DNA of 64,000 nt. Source: Spirosoma endbachense (GTDB lineage Bacteria > Bacteroidota > Bacteroidia > Cytophagales > Spirosomataceae). Positions 44,242-52,926 of the stretch are shown here, one piece after another. The translations under genes were made by a program, and so were the position numbers. Location: assembly GCF_010233585.1 (NCBI RefSeq), contig NZ_CP045997.1, positions 7,860,654 to 7,924,653 of the forward strand, read 5' to 3'. Below the pieces are notes generated by a model. That model worked only from the letters and a program-made list of their open reading frames with translations. It was not told where the DNA came from and made no database searches. How positions within the stretch are numbered: the first letter of the stretch is position 1; the number at the start of each line of letters is the position of its first letter.

Positions 44242-45828
44242 ATGCTCTATCTGCTATCGCTCTGTATTGGATTGCTGCTGGTTGTCTGTTTACTCATTAC
44301 GCTGAGTCAACGGCTTCGGATCGCATATCCAATTCTTCTCGTTCTGGGTGGTCTGGTTATTAGTTTTATTCCGGGTTTGCCTCATGGAACGGTTAATCCT
44401 GAGCTCATCTTTACTATTTTTCTGCCTCCGCTACTTTGTGAAGCTGCCTGGTTTACGTCCTGGAAAGATTTCTGGCGATGGCGACGCATCATTGGTTTTC
44501 TGGCAATCGGTCTGGTTTTTCTGACTGCCAGCGGGGTCGCCTATGCATCACTGGCTCTGATTCCTGGTTTCACGCTCGCGTTAGGCTTTTTACTGGGTGG
44601 TATTGTATCGCCACCCGATGCGGTAGCGGCTACGTCTATCCTGCGGAACCTATCGCTACCCCGTCGGCTGACCGCCATTCTGGAAGGCGAAAGCCTGATT
44701 AATGATGCCAGTAGTCTAATCGTTTTTCAGTTTGCGCTGGCCGCGGTGCAGTCGGGTATCTTTATTTGGTATGAAGCTCTGGCCAGTTTTCTTTTCGTTA
44801 CCGGATTGGGGATAGGAGCCGGACTACTGGTAGCCCTGGGCTTTTATATGGTCTATAAGTGGCAGGTGATAACGCCCGGCACCCATACGGTTCTGACGCT
44901 GATAACCCCTTATGTGATGTATGTGCTGGCCGAAGTCATTCACGGCTCAGGGGTGATCGCCGTCGTTAGCGGTACGTTATGGCTTTCGTATCAAAGCAAT
45001 CGCGTCTTTATTTCCCACAACCGTCAACAGGCCAGAAGTACCTGGAATACAGTCGGTTTCGTTTTAAACGGGACGGTCTTCCTGCTGATTGGTTTGCAAC
45101 TGCCCCTCATCAGTAAAGCCCTGGATGAGTATTCTTTATACCAGGCCGTTCGCTACGGGCTATTGATTAGTCTGGTGGTGATTGGTATTCGGCTGGTTGT
45201 AACGCTACTAGTTTCTCCCTTCACGCACTTCATCAGCCGATTCATCACCGTTGCGGATAAACGGTTATACTGGCGCGGGCCTTTTGTTCTGGGTTATGCG
45301 GGCATGCGGGGCGTCGTTTCATTAGCTGCGGCCCTGTCGATTCCGGTGATTAGCCGTAGTGGGCAACCTTTTCCGCAACGGAATTTACTGTTGATCATAA
45401 CGTTTATTGTTATTCTGGTTACGCTTGTGGGCCAGGGGTTGACGCTACCCTTGGTGATTCGTTGGCTGGGTATTAAAGATCCGGATCATCTGCGGCCCAA
45501 ACCCGAACAACGGGCTATTGTACACCGGCATCTCGCCATGGCAGCTTTAGGTCGCTTAAGCGATGTTTATTCGCTTCAAATCCAACGCAATGCCCTGGTT
45601 TCTCAACTCCAGCAGGAAGTAGAGCGTACCACTAAACTGGCTACTCATCCGGGAGAGACCGATACCAGTAACCAGGTCCATGATAAGGCAGAAGTTCACC
45701 GGATACGGCTGGACTTACTTCAGATACAGCGTCAGAAGCTAACCCAGCTCCGTCACCTGAAGGATTATGATGAAGAGGTTATTCGCTACTGGGAAGAACA
45801 ATTGGATCTGGAGGAGCAACGACTGTAG
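44242..45828 (+). CDS. Na+/H+ antiporter, CPA1 (NhaP-like)
   Basis: Inner-membrane cation/proton exchanger of 528 residues. About 12 hydrophobic segments cover residues 1-405; the CPA1 signatures PPDAVAATSI and GESLINDASS (ion-binding Asn-Asp) are present, and a final cytoplasmic tail (about 410-528) is charged and coiled-coil-like (EEVIRYWEEQLDLEEQ). It would exchange Na+ or K+ for H+ for pH or salt homeostasis. It is monocistronic: both flanks are about 190-240-base gaps. Two palindromes upstream may serve its control. Confidence 0.93.
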   Translation: MLYLLSLCIGLLLVVCLLITLSQRLRIAYPILLVLGGLVISFIPGLPHGTVNPELIFTIFLPPLLCEAAWFTSWKDFWRWRRIIGFLAIGLVFLTASGVAYASLALIPGFTLALGFLLGGIVSPPDAVAATSILRNLSLPRRLTAILEGESLINDASSLIVFQFALAAVQSGIFIWYEALASFLFVTGLGIGAGLLVALGFYMVYKWQVITPGTHTVLTLITPYVMYVLAEVIHGSGVIAVVSGTLWLSYQSNRVFISHNRQQARSTWNTVGFVLNGTVFLLIGLQLPLISKALDEYSLYQAVRYGLLISLVVIGIRLVVTLLVSPFTHFISRFITVADKRLYWRGPFVLGYAGMRGVVSLAAALSIPVISRSGQPFPQRNLLLIITFIVILVTLVGQGLTLPLVIRWLGIKDPDHLRPKPEQRAIVHRHLAMAALGRLSDVYSLQIQRNALVSQLQQEVERTTKLATHPGETDTSNQVHDKAEVHRIRLDLLQIQRQKLTQLRHLKDYDEEVIRYWEEQLDLEEQRL

Positions 45829-46071
45829 AATCAATCTACATGACCGACCCCATCTTTTAATTTTATATACTTTTTGACCTTTATACAGGCAATCCCCCAA
45901 ATACCCGGTTTGTCAACCTGGAACTAGTGTGCCCTGTGCAGAAGTAGACAAAACCTATTGATTTATAGGATATTCGCTCACTTTGGGCCTATTTTTGCTA
46001 AGGGTGGAGAACGTGTCTTTTACGCGCGGGTATGGTTCAGAAATTGACTTATTATTCAAAGTGGGATTGAC

Positions 46072-48345
46072 ATGAAATCAAAGAAACTAATACTCATTCT
46101 GGCCATTACAATTGTATCGGCCTACCAAGGGTACGCTCAGTCAATTTCCCCAAAGATTGATAGCTTACGAAAGCTGCTAAAGGTTAGCCGGGCTGACACT
46201 AATCGGGTTAAACTCCTCTTATCAATAAGCAGACTTTATAGTGATTTAGAGTATAGTGATGCCGGCAAGCCGGACTCCACTTTACGATTTAGCCGTCAGG
46301 CATATGCACTCAGCCGTTCGTTGAAATATGCGCGGGGGTGGGCAAGAAGCTATATAACCGTAGCTAATGGGTACCGGCAAAAAGGTAACATTCCACAAAG
46401 TCGTCGATTTGCTCTACGCGCGGTTGACTTATGCAACCGATACGGTTCAGCCGATGACCGGGCAGATGCCTACGTCGCCCTTTCTTTTACTTATACGATT
46501 GAAGGTGAAGATCTTAACCAGAAAATTGAACATTATAAAAAAATTATTCCACTTCTTCAGCAAGTTGGTGATAAGCAGAAACTGGCCGGAGCACTTCGAT
46601 ATCGGGGCGATTTATATCAGATAAGAGATGATTACACGGAATCATTACGGGATTTAAAAAGTGCATTAACGCTCTACAAGTCTATTGGCTTTAAGCGTCT
46701 GGATCAGGTATATGATCTTATTGGGCTCGTTTCAGGGCGCACCGGCCACTACCAACAGGCTATACAATATGGTTTATTGGCCCTGAAAACAGCCAGAGAA
46801 TGCAACGACAGTAGTTTGCTAGGCACCTATTATAATCGGGTAGGATTGGTTTATGATGCACTCAGGCAATTTGAAACGGCAAAATTATATTTTCACAAAG
46901 CACTTCTTATCGCCCAGAAACATAAGGATAAATCATCAGAACTGATAATATCCTTAAATTTAGTAGCTAGTTACTACCAATTAAGTCAATATGGGCAAGG
47001 AATAACGCTGCTTAAAAAAATATCAAAATCCAATCTTCCTGTCGATAATTCAAGCAAAATCTTCATAGAGGTTAGCTACCTCCAAATGTATACTAAAACA
47101 AATCAGGTGCTTCAAGCCAGGCAACATTGTACACGACTCTTAAAACTTTCCGAAAGCTTAGACTCATCCTCTATAAGTTGGAGATACATTTATGATGCTA
47201 TTATTCCTTTTTATTTGGTAACTAAACAATATAAGCTTGCTCAACAACTATTGCTACTGGACTCAAATTATTTAGTAATTGAAAAACCCAGTCTTTCTTA
47301 TTTTTCTGCCAATCAACTAAATTGGTTCAAGCTGGATTCTGCACTGGCTGACTATTCATCAGCCATTCGTCATTATCGATTGTATCGAGATTTTAAAGAT
47401 TCACTTACCAGGCAAATTACCAGCAAACAAATAAAGGAATTAGATTTACAGTATAGAACCGAAGAGAAAGAAAACAACATACTTCAACTTCAGCATCAAA
47501 CTAAGATACAAGAGGCAGAGTTAAGAACGGCACAACTTACTCGTAACTTTAGTATTTCCAGTGCCATTCTATTAGTATTACTCTTGGGGCTAGGATTTAA
47601 TCAGTACCGTTTAAAACAACGCAGCTCGCAAATTCTGGAGGCCAAACAACTGGTAATTGATCAGAAAAATCAATCTCTGGAACAAGTGCTAAGCCAAAAA
47701 GAAGAATTATTGATAGAAAAAGATTGGATGCTCAGAGAGATCCACCACCGGGTCAAGAATAATCTCCAGATTATCACCTCCCTGCTCGATTCCCAGGCCA
47801 TCTTCCTCGAAGACAGGGCCGCCCTCTCAGCCATCCGCGAAAGCCAGAACCGCGTGCAGTCCATGGCCCTGATTCATCAAAAACTCTATCAGTCTGACCG
47901 ACTCTCGGTGATTCCCATGGCCGACTACGTGACCGAAATTGTGGACTACCTCATCGACTCATTTGACCGCCAGGACACGGTGCAGAAGCAGATTGACATC
48001 ACCCCCCTGGAGCTGGATGCGACGCTGGCCGTTCCAATTGGCTTAATCCTCAACGAAGTGGTGACCAACTCCCTGAAGTATGCCTTCCCCAACAACCGGC
48101 CAGGGCTCATTAGCATCGAACTGAAGAAACTGGCGGGACAACACTACCAGTTGCTAATGGTTGATAACGGGATTGGCTTACCCACTGACTTCGATCCTGG
48201 TCAGAGTCGGAGCCTGGGTATGAGCCTGATTAATGGGCTGAGTCATCAGATCGACGGGGATCTTCACATTAGTCAGAATAACGGAGTTCGATTTAGGCTT
48301 AACTTTTCGCTGGATAAAATGGTGAAAGAGTCTGAAGTCAGTTAG
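46072..48345 (+). CDS. TPR sensor histidine kinase, HisKA_2 type, compositional mosaic
   Basis: Sensor kinase of 757 residues: signal peptide (to GYAQ, about 23), periplasmic TPR repeats (about 30-470), a membrane helix (about 503-520), a coiled coil, a HisKA_2 phospho-acceptor region with REIHHRVKNNLQ (His558/559) and a HATPase with NEVVTNSLKYAFP and DNGIGLP. The TPR-encoding part is AT-rich (17 G+C of 60 at both 46921-46980 and 47221-47280), while the kinase-encoding part is GC-rich (33 of 60 at 47761-47820; 36 of 60 at 47821-47880). The switch is near 47730. This suggests the kinase module was replaced by recombination. A single-domain receiver gene follows at 48734. Confidence 0.92.
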   Translation: MKSKKLILILAITIVSAYQGYAQSISPKIDSLRKLLKVSRADTNRVKLLLSISRLYSDLEYSDAGKPDSTLRFSRQAYALSRSLKYARGWARSYITVANGYRQKGNIPQSRRFALRAVDLCNRYGSADDRADAYVALSFTYTIEGEDLNQKIEHYKKIIPLLQQVGDKQKLAGALRYRGDLYQIRDDYTESLRDLKSALTLYKSIGFKRLDQVYDLIGLVSGRTGHYQQAIQYGLLALKTARECNDSSLLGTYYNRVGLVYDALRQFETAKLYFHKALLIAQKHKDKSSELIISLNLVASYYQLSQYGQGITLLKKISKSNLPVDNSSKIFIEVSYLQMYTKTNQVLQARQHCTRLLKLSESLDSSSISWRYIYDAIIPFYLVTKQYKLAQQLLLLDSNYLVIEKPSLSYFSANQLNWFKLDSALADYSSAIRHYRLYRDFKDSLTRQITSKQIKELDLQYRTEEKENNILQLQHQTKIQEAELRTAQLTRNFSISSAILLVLLLGLGFNQYRLKQRSSQILEAKQLVIDQKNQSLEQVLSQKEELLIEKDWMLREIHHRVKNNLQIITSLLDSQAIFLEDRAALSAIRESQNRVQSMALIHQKLYQSDRLSVIPMADYVTEIVDYLIDSFDRQDTVQKQIDITPLELDATLAVPIGLILNEVVTNSLKYAFPNNRPGLISIELKKLAGQHYQLLMVDNGIGLPTDFDPGQSRSLGMSLINGLSHQIDGDLHISQNNGVRFRLNFSLDKMVKESEVS

Positions 48346-48733
48346 GCCGGCATTATAAACGAATTGATCGGCTGTGACTATTTTGTAGGAACTCCACAGA
48401 TTTCTATCAAATTTTGGAGTTATCCAATTTCGTTTAGCCGCCCGTTGGGCTTATTTATTGGCTTTAGGTGGCATCAGAGCCGATTAAAGCGCATATCATC
48501 TGGTCCGACCATTCTGGCACAGCTTTTGGCATACTATTTCAGTAATTCACTATTTACCGTACTGAAAAAGTCAAGAAAAGTAATAAGCTAACCAGAAGGA
48601 TCGGAGTCATCACCTGAACACACTAACACCGAAACGGTAGCTTTATCACACTTACTGTTTGAGGTAACTATAGTATTGGATGGACACGCGACTGTTTGTA
48701 AGCTTCCCATTATGACTCTCCGCACTCTCGAAG
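48346..48733. other. Gap without a convincing gene
   Basis: A 388-base gap. A 75-codon frame starting with TTG at 48364 has no recognisable features. I saw no strong hairpin; a promoter for the response regulator is presumably near 48660-48720. Confidence 0.35.
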
Positions 48734-49132
48734 ATGACTCACCAACCAACGCCCACTGTCCTGGTCGTGGACGACGATGAAGATGACCGTTACCTGCTTC
48801 AACAGGCCTTTGAAGCCGTCTTTCCCTCTGTCAGAGTACTTTATATGGCCAGTGGTGAAGAAGCTTCGACCTATCTTGGTACTTGCAACAGGTCGCCCGA
48901 GCTTCTGATTACAGATTTGAATATGCCCATCCTGTCAGGCCATGAGCTAATAAAGCAAATTCGACAGGCTAATCAACATCGAGCCCTACCGATTGTGGTG
49001 CTGTCAACGTCGTCGGCATCGGTTGATCGAGATCGATGCTATGGAGCGGGAGCGAATGCTTTTCTTAGCAAACCCATGACGATGCTCGACATCGTCAATC
49101 AAGTTCGACTTATTGGTCGGCTGTGGCTTTGA
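48734..49132 (+). CDS. Single-domain response regulator
   Basis: Receiver-only protein of 132 residues, cytoplasmic. The acidic cluster VVDDDEDD, phospho-Asp in LLITDLNMPILSG, Thr/Ser in VVLSTSS and Lys in FLSKPMT complete the phosphorylation site. It has no output domain, similar to Rcp1/CheY-like proteins, so it may pass phosphate on or act by protein contact. Its nearest kinase is the TPR-HisKA_2 gene upstream, and HisKA_2 kinases often pair with such stand-alone receivers. Pairing is inference. Confidence 0.9.
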   Translation: MTHQPTPTVLVVDDDEDDRYLLQQAFEAVFPSVRVLYMASGEEASTYLGTCNRSPELLITDLNMPILSGHELIKQIRQANQHRALPIVVLSTSSASVDRDRCYGAGANAFLSKPMTMLDIVNQVRLIGRLWL

Positions 49133-49186
49133 GAAAGGCCGCTACGTTGGTATCAAATTAATAAAGACGTCTAAACAAATGGAGTC

Positions 49187-49480
49187 ATGTCTCAACCAAC
49201 ACTATACCAGGACGTATATTTCCTTATCCTGGAAGAAGAAGGTTATGAGTATTTAATCTGCCTGCATGCCAATCTCACCCGACAGCGGTCGTCAGCTGGG
49301 TGTTATATAGCTCATGTGGTAGAGCCTACCAGCAATGAGGTGATATTTTTTGACTGTGCTGATGAACTCAGCAAGCTCCGTCAGCAATTGGATGAAATGC
49401 TTGAGCGAGTGGGCCAACTCGTCTTTTGCTATCGGGATTGTTCCTGCTTTCAATTTGAATGGTACCCCTCCTTGAACTAG
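49187..49480 (+). CDS. Small unknown protein, cysteine-bearing
   Basis: Protein of 97 residues with no family I recognise. It is acidic, carries Cys in YLICLHANL, GCYIAHV and FCYRDCSCF, and ends FQFEWYPSLN. Gap to the response regulator is 54 bases and to the next small gene 84. The even mix of residues and the start codon position make it look like a real gene. It may belong with the response regulator unit; no function can be given. Confidence 0.6.
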   Translation: MSQPTLYQDVYFLILEEEGYEYLICLHANLTRQRSSAGCYIAHVVEPTSNEVIFFDCADELSKLRQQLDEMLERVGQLVFCYRDCSCFQFEWYPSLN

Positions 49481-49564
49481 AGGCTTGTCGGTCCCATGAC
49501 GGACTAACTACAAATGGAGGTACATTATTTCATAACTGTTTATTACGCAAAACGCAGACTTCCC

Positions 49565-49738
49565 ATGAACTTATCTTTTTCCATATCGACAGTCGGTCGC
49601 ACGCATCACCACATTAGCTTTTCGAACGAGCCACCCGAAGAGGGTGCTCAACCATCTGTAGATGACAGTTCGGACGAGGGTGATGAATATCTTGATGATG
49701 CCCTGCGAATGACAGAACAGACCTTCGATCGAGAATAA
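49565..49738 (+). CDS. Small acidic unknown protein
   Basis: Protein of 57 residues from the ATG at 49565 (an ATG at 49514 would give 74 residues with the leader MEVHYFITVYYAKRRLP). Its second half is strongly acidic (DDSSDEGDEYLDDALR). Nothing recognised. It follows the 97-residue protein in the same direction, so the two may be co-transcribed. Confidence 0.5.
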   Translation: MNLSFSISTVGRTHHHISFSNEPPEEGAQPSVDDSSDEGDEYLDDALRMTEQTFDRE

Positions 49739-49840
49739 ACTAGTCAATTTGTATTTAAGCTACTGAACTTAGTAGACCTTTAATCGTAGATTGATGTAAC
49801 CAGTTGTTGAAAAGCGCTAACGGGGTCCATAAATTATTCG

Positions 49841-49856
49841 GACGTTTAATTGAACG
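49841..49856. repeat. GACGTTTAAYTGAACG repeat copy 1
   Basis: GACGTTTAATTGAACG, 15 of 16 identical to 54745-54760; another relative is at 52812-52826. The preceding 16 bases also align loosely with the region before 54745. Possible insertion-sequence end. Confidence 0.45.
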
Positions 49857-49944
49857 GTATCAGGGTGGGAAAGAGAAATCAGTAGAATAAATCAATAGTA
49901 ATGATTGTCAAGTCAATCTGAAGACTGCCAAATCGACTTATTTA

Positions 49945-51255
49945 TCAATCGTTAATCGCCTGATAGACCAATGGCTTAAAGACTTTATCTGTAGTAGCCA
50001 CGTATGGCCCCCACATTTGCCGGTAAATCAATACTAGCATATCCTCTTTAGGATCAACCCAATACGAGGTGGAAAACACCCCACCCCAGGAATAAGTACC
50101 CGCCTGACTGGGCGTAAACCGGCTTCCATTTTCAGAAATAACCAAAAAACCAAACCCGAATTTATTGTCGGCGGCATGATCACCTACATTGGGACTCAGG
50201 TCGCCAATTTGATTCATCGTCATTAGGCGCACTGTGTTGCGAGCCAACAGACGCACGCCATTGTATTGCCCACCATTTAACAACATCTGTAGAAAAATAG
50301 CGTAATCATAAAGGGTAGTTGACAAACCGCCACCCCCTGAAAAATACCCATGTTTCTGGAGTGGGTAATTCATCTTGAGTGCGCCACCAAAAACCGAGTT
50401 CTGCTTTTGTATTCGCCCGGTAGAATCGCCCAGAAAAAAATTGACCAGTCGATGGGCCTTTTCGGGTGGCACGTTAAAATAAGTGTCTTTCATCCCAAGG
50501 GGCTCACATATCCGTTTCCGGAAATAATCCTCAAGGGATAAGCCTGACCACTTCTCAATTAAATACCCTAATACGTCCATATTTAACCCATACTTCCATT
50601 GTTGTCCGGGTTGAAAAAAAAGCGGCAAACTGCCCAAACGAGTCATGGCCTCGGCGAGTGTTTGCCCGTTGACCTCGACGCCAACCCCTCCTGTCATATG
50701 GCTTTTCGCATAAATGGCCATTTCGGATGGAGTACCGATTCCTGGGTAACCCAAGCCCGAGGTATGGGTTAGCAAATCGCGAATGGTGACCGCTCGTTTA
50801 GCCGGAACGGTGGTGTAGGTGGTGTCTTTGAGGTTGAAGGTAGCCAGCACGTTTTGATTGGCAAAAGTAGGAATGAATCTGGAAACTGGATCATCCAGCG
50901 AAAATTTCCCTTCTTCCCACAGCATCATGACGGCCACTGTCGTAAGCGCTTTTGTTTGGGAGGCTACCCGAAAAATGCCGGTTTTGTCCAGCGGAGCTTT
51001 CGTATCTGGATCATTGTATCCACGCGCCTTGTAAAAAACAATTTTGCCATGACGGGCTATCAGGACCACAGTACCATTAACCCATTTCTGTTGGACCCAA
51101 TCCTGCATGTTTGCGTCCAATCGGGCTAGTCTGGCAGGGGAAAACCCGGCGGCTTCAGGAGCTGCTTCTGTTAGGATTTTTGCTTTTGATTGGGCATTCG
51201 TTTCGGAAAGGGTACACGAAATCAGAATTAATAGGGCGATTTGATAACGGTTCAT
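49945..51255 (-). CDS. Exported serine hydrolase, class C beta-lactamase fold
   Basis: Serine hydrolase of 436 residues from the ATG at 51255 (a TTG at 51273 adds 6 residues). The leader MNRYQIALLILISC holds a possible lipobox (LISC), so it may be a lipoprotein. SxxK is Ser99-Gln-Thr-Lys102 in RVASQTKALT; YGLNMDVLGYLIEKWSG carries the Tyr box. It is only distantly similar to the protein at 18989. It starts 80 bases downstream of the MFS gene on the same strand, so the two are probably an operon in which the hydrolase makes or processes the transporter substrate. Target (ester, D-peptide, beta-lactam) unknown. Confidence 0.87.
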   Translation of the reverse strand: MNRYQIALLILISCTLSETNAQSKAKILTEAAPEAAGFSPARLARLDANMQDWVQQKWVNGTVVLIARHGKIVFYKARGYNDPDTKAPLDKTGIFRVASQTKALTTVAVMMLWEEGKFSLDDPVSRFIPTFANQNVLATFNLKDTTYTTVPAKRAVTIRDLLTHTSGLGYPGIGTPSEMAIYAKSHMTGGVGVEVNGQTLAEAMTRLGSLPLFFQPGQQWKYGLNMDVLGYLIEKWSGLSLEDYFRKRICEPLGMKDTYFNVPPEKAHRLVNFFLGDSTGRIQKQNSVFGGALKMNYPLQKHGYFSGGGGLSTTLYDYAIFLQMLLNGGQYNGVRLLARNTVRLMTMNQIGDLSPNVGDHAADNKFGFGFLVISENGSRFTPSQAGTYSWGGVFSTSYWVDPKEDMLVLIYRQMWGPYVATTDKVFKPLVYQAIND

Positions 51256-51335
51256 GGCAGGTGGAGATATCAACTAAAGAAATTTCGAAAAGCGTTTGAA
51301 TCAGGGGAATAATTTACCAAAATTGATTTGACAGT

Positions 51336-52625
51336 TCAACTCCTCAACTGTAGATCAGCCGTCAGCTTTCTGGCAGCAATCAAAAAAAGCGTAGTCGATC
51401 CAAAACTGATCATAATTACAATCGACATGGCCCATCGAAGCGACTCAACACCCAGAGACGGAGCGAGCCAATCGCTGACCATTCCGACAGTTAAGGGCCC
51501 AAAGCCCAACCCAACCAGATTAAGTACAAAAAATAGGATTGCGGACGTAAGCGAACGCATCGATGAGGGCACAAGGCTGTGAGAAACGGCAATCGACGGA
51601 CCTAAATAAAGACTTTGAAGAGCCGCCGTTAACCCCAGGCAGACCAACGCAAAGGTCGTATTCTGTAGAAAAAGGGCACCTGTTGCACAAGGAATAGAGA
51701 TGATAATGGCGTATGCTGGAATTCTCAAGTACTGTCGCTGATCTATTTTTCCGAAATGATCGGTTAATAACCCACCGGCATACGAACCAATTGCTCCGCC
51801 AATGCCGAAGAGTGGACCGAGTAAAGCACCTATTTCTGCATTTTTCATTCCATGAAGCCTGGCTAGAAAAGAAGGAGCCCAGTTGTTCACTCCATACAGG
51901 CAAAAGACATGTAGCCCGGTAGCCAACGCCAGATAAACAAAGGATTTGGTGGCATACAATCGCTTTAACACCTCTCGCAATGAAGGCGACTCGATTGCCA
52001 ATGTTGTATTCACATCGGTCGCCCCGCGCCGAGGCTCTTTCACCAATACATAAAACAGCAACGAAAAAATAACTCCCGGTATACCCACCACAAAAAATGC
52101 GGTTCGCCAGCCAAGATGTTGATTCAAATAACCACCCATTAAATAGCCCACCAATATCCCGAAATAAATGCCTGTCGAGTAGATCGAAAGCGCAGTAGCC
52201 CGTTTTTCAGGCGGGAAGTAATCCGACAGCATGGCATGAGCCGGAGGGCTTCCTCCAGCTTCCCCAATTCCCACGCCGATACGGGCCAATAGCAGTTGAC
52301 CGAAATTTCGCACCAGACCCGAACTGGCGGTCATTAAGCTCCAGATGCCCAGGGAAGCGGCCACAATATTTCGCCGGTTTGATTTGTCGGCAAAACGAGC
52401 AATGGGAATGCCCAGGGTAACGTAAAATAAGGCAAACGTAAAGCCGGAGAGCATGCCAAGCTGGGTATCGGATAGATGTAACTCGTTCTTTATCGACTCC
52501 TGGAGGATGACCAGGAGTTGCCGGTCGACAAAGTTGAAGACGTAAACCAGGGTCAACATCACCAGGACATAATTCCGGTACTGGCTACTTACTTCCTCAT
52601 TAACAGTGGTTTCTCTAGCTTGCAT
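51336..52625 (-). CDS. MFS transporter, Spinster-like
   Basis: Inner-membrane transporter of 429 residues with 12 predicted helices. The MFS signature appears in GIPIARFADKSNRR between helices 2 and 3, and VGIGEAGGSPPAHAMLSDYFPPEKRA after helix 4 (first part: GIGEAGGSPP) is a hallmark of the Spinster/phthalate-type subgroup. Substrates in this subgroup are varied organic acids and lipids. It leads a two-gene unit with the serine hydrolase downstream. The 301-base gap upstream separates it from the sulfatase gene, which is divergent. Confidence 0.9.
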   Translation of the reverse strand: MQARETTVNEEVSSQYRNYVLVMLTLVYVFNFVDRQLLVILQESIKNELHLSDTQLGMLSGFTFALFYVTLGIPIARFADKSNRRNIVAASLGIWSLMTASSGLVRNFGQLLLARIGVGIGEAGGSPPAHAMLSDYFPPEKRATALSIYSTGIYFGILVGYLMGGYLNQHLGWRTAFFVVGIPGVIFSLLFYVLVKEPRRGATDVNTTLAIESPSLREVLKRLYATKSFVYLALATGLHVFCLYGVNNWAPSFLARLHGMKNAEIGALLGPLFGIGGAIGSYAGGLLTDHFGKIDQRQYLRIPAYAIIISIPCATGALFLQNTTFALVCLGLTAALQSLYLGPSIAVSHSLVPSSMRSLTSAILFFVLNLVGLGFGPLTVGMVSDWLAPSLGVESLRWAMSIVIMISFGSTTLFLIAARKLTADLQLRS

Positions 52626-52926
52626 TTAGGCGTTAATTGGAGGGTAGTGTAGCGCTAAAAAGAATTAAATACCAGGGAAATACTTTGTTCGTTGATGTTA
52701 CCCAGCCAATCATTGAATTTTACGACAAGATAGCCGACGTCGTTCCTGGTTAACAGGCTAAGGACAAATGCGCCAGTAACCCATTTAGACAGTATTGCCC
52801 GAAAAATTACCGACGTTTTACTGAACAGTTTCCAGTAGGGAAAGAGCCTAGTCTCTTTTATTAACGGGCAAACCCTGGCCTTCGAATCGTCGTGAACCGG
52901 CTTGGCTCCACTATTACTTTTTAGCG
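52626..52926. other. Divergent gap between MFS and sulfatase genes
   Basis: Holds the ACCGACGTTTTACTGAAC repeat at 52809-52826. No coding frame is credible. Promoters for both flanking genes must be here but no clear TAnnTTTG element could be assigned. Confidence 0.4.
52809..52826. repeat. Left direct repeat flanking the sulfatase gene
   Basis: ACCGACGTTTTACTGAAC, 17 of 18 identical to 54742-54759 on the other side of the sulfatase, in the same orientation. Confidence 0.5.

Noticed and set aside
48364..48591. 75-codon frame between kinase and response regulator
   Set aside because: TTG start, no domain, no plausible composition for a gene.
52683..52752. Adenylate-kinase-like tail (VTQPIIEFYDKIADV) in the gap before the sulfatase
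   Set aside because: Only about 17 codons resemble it and no further similarity is seen upstream; most likely chance.
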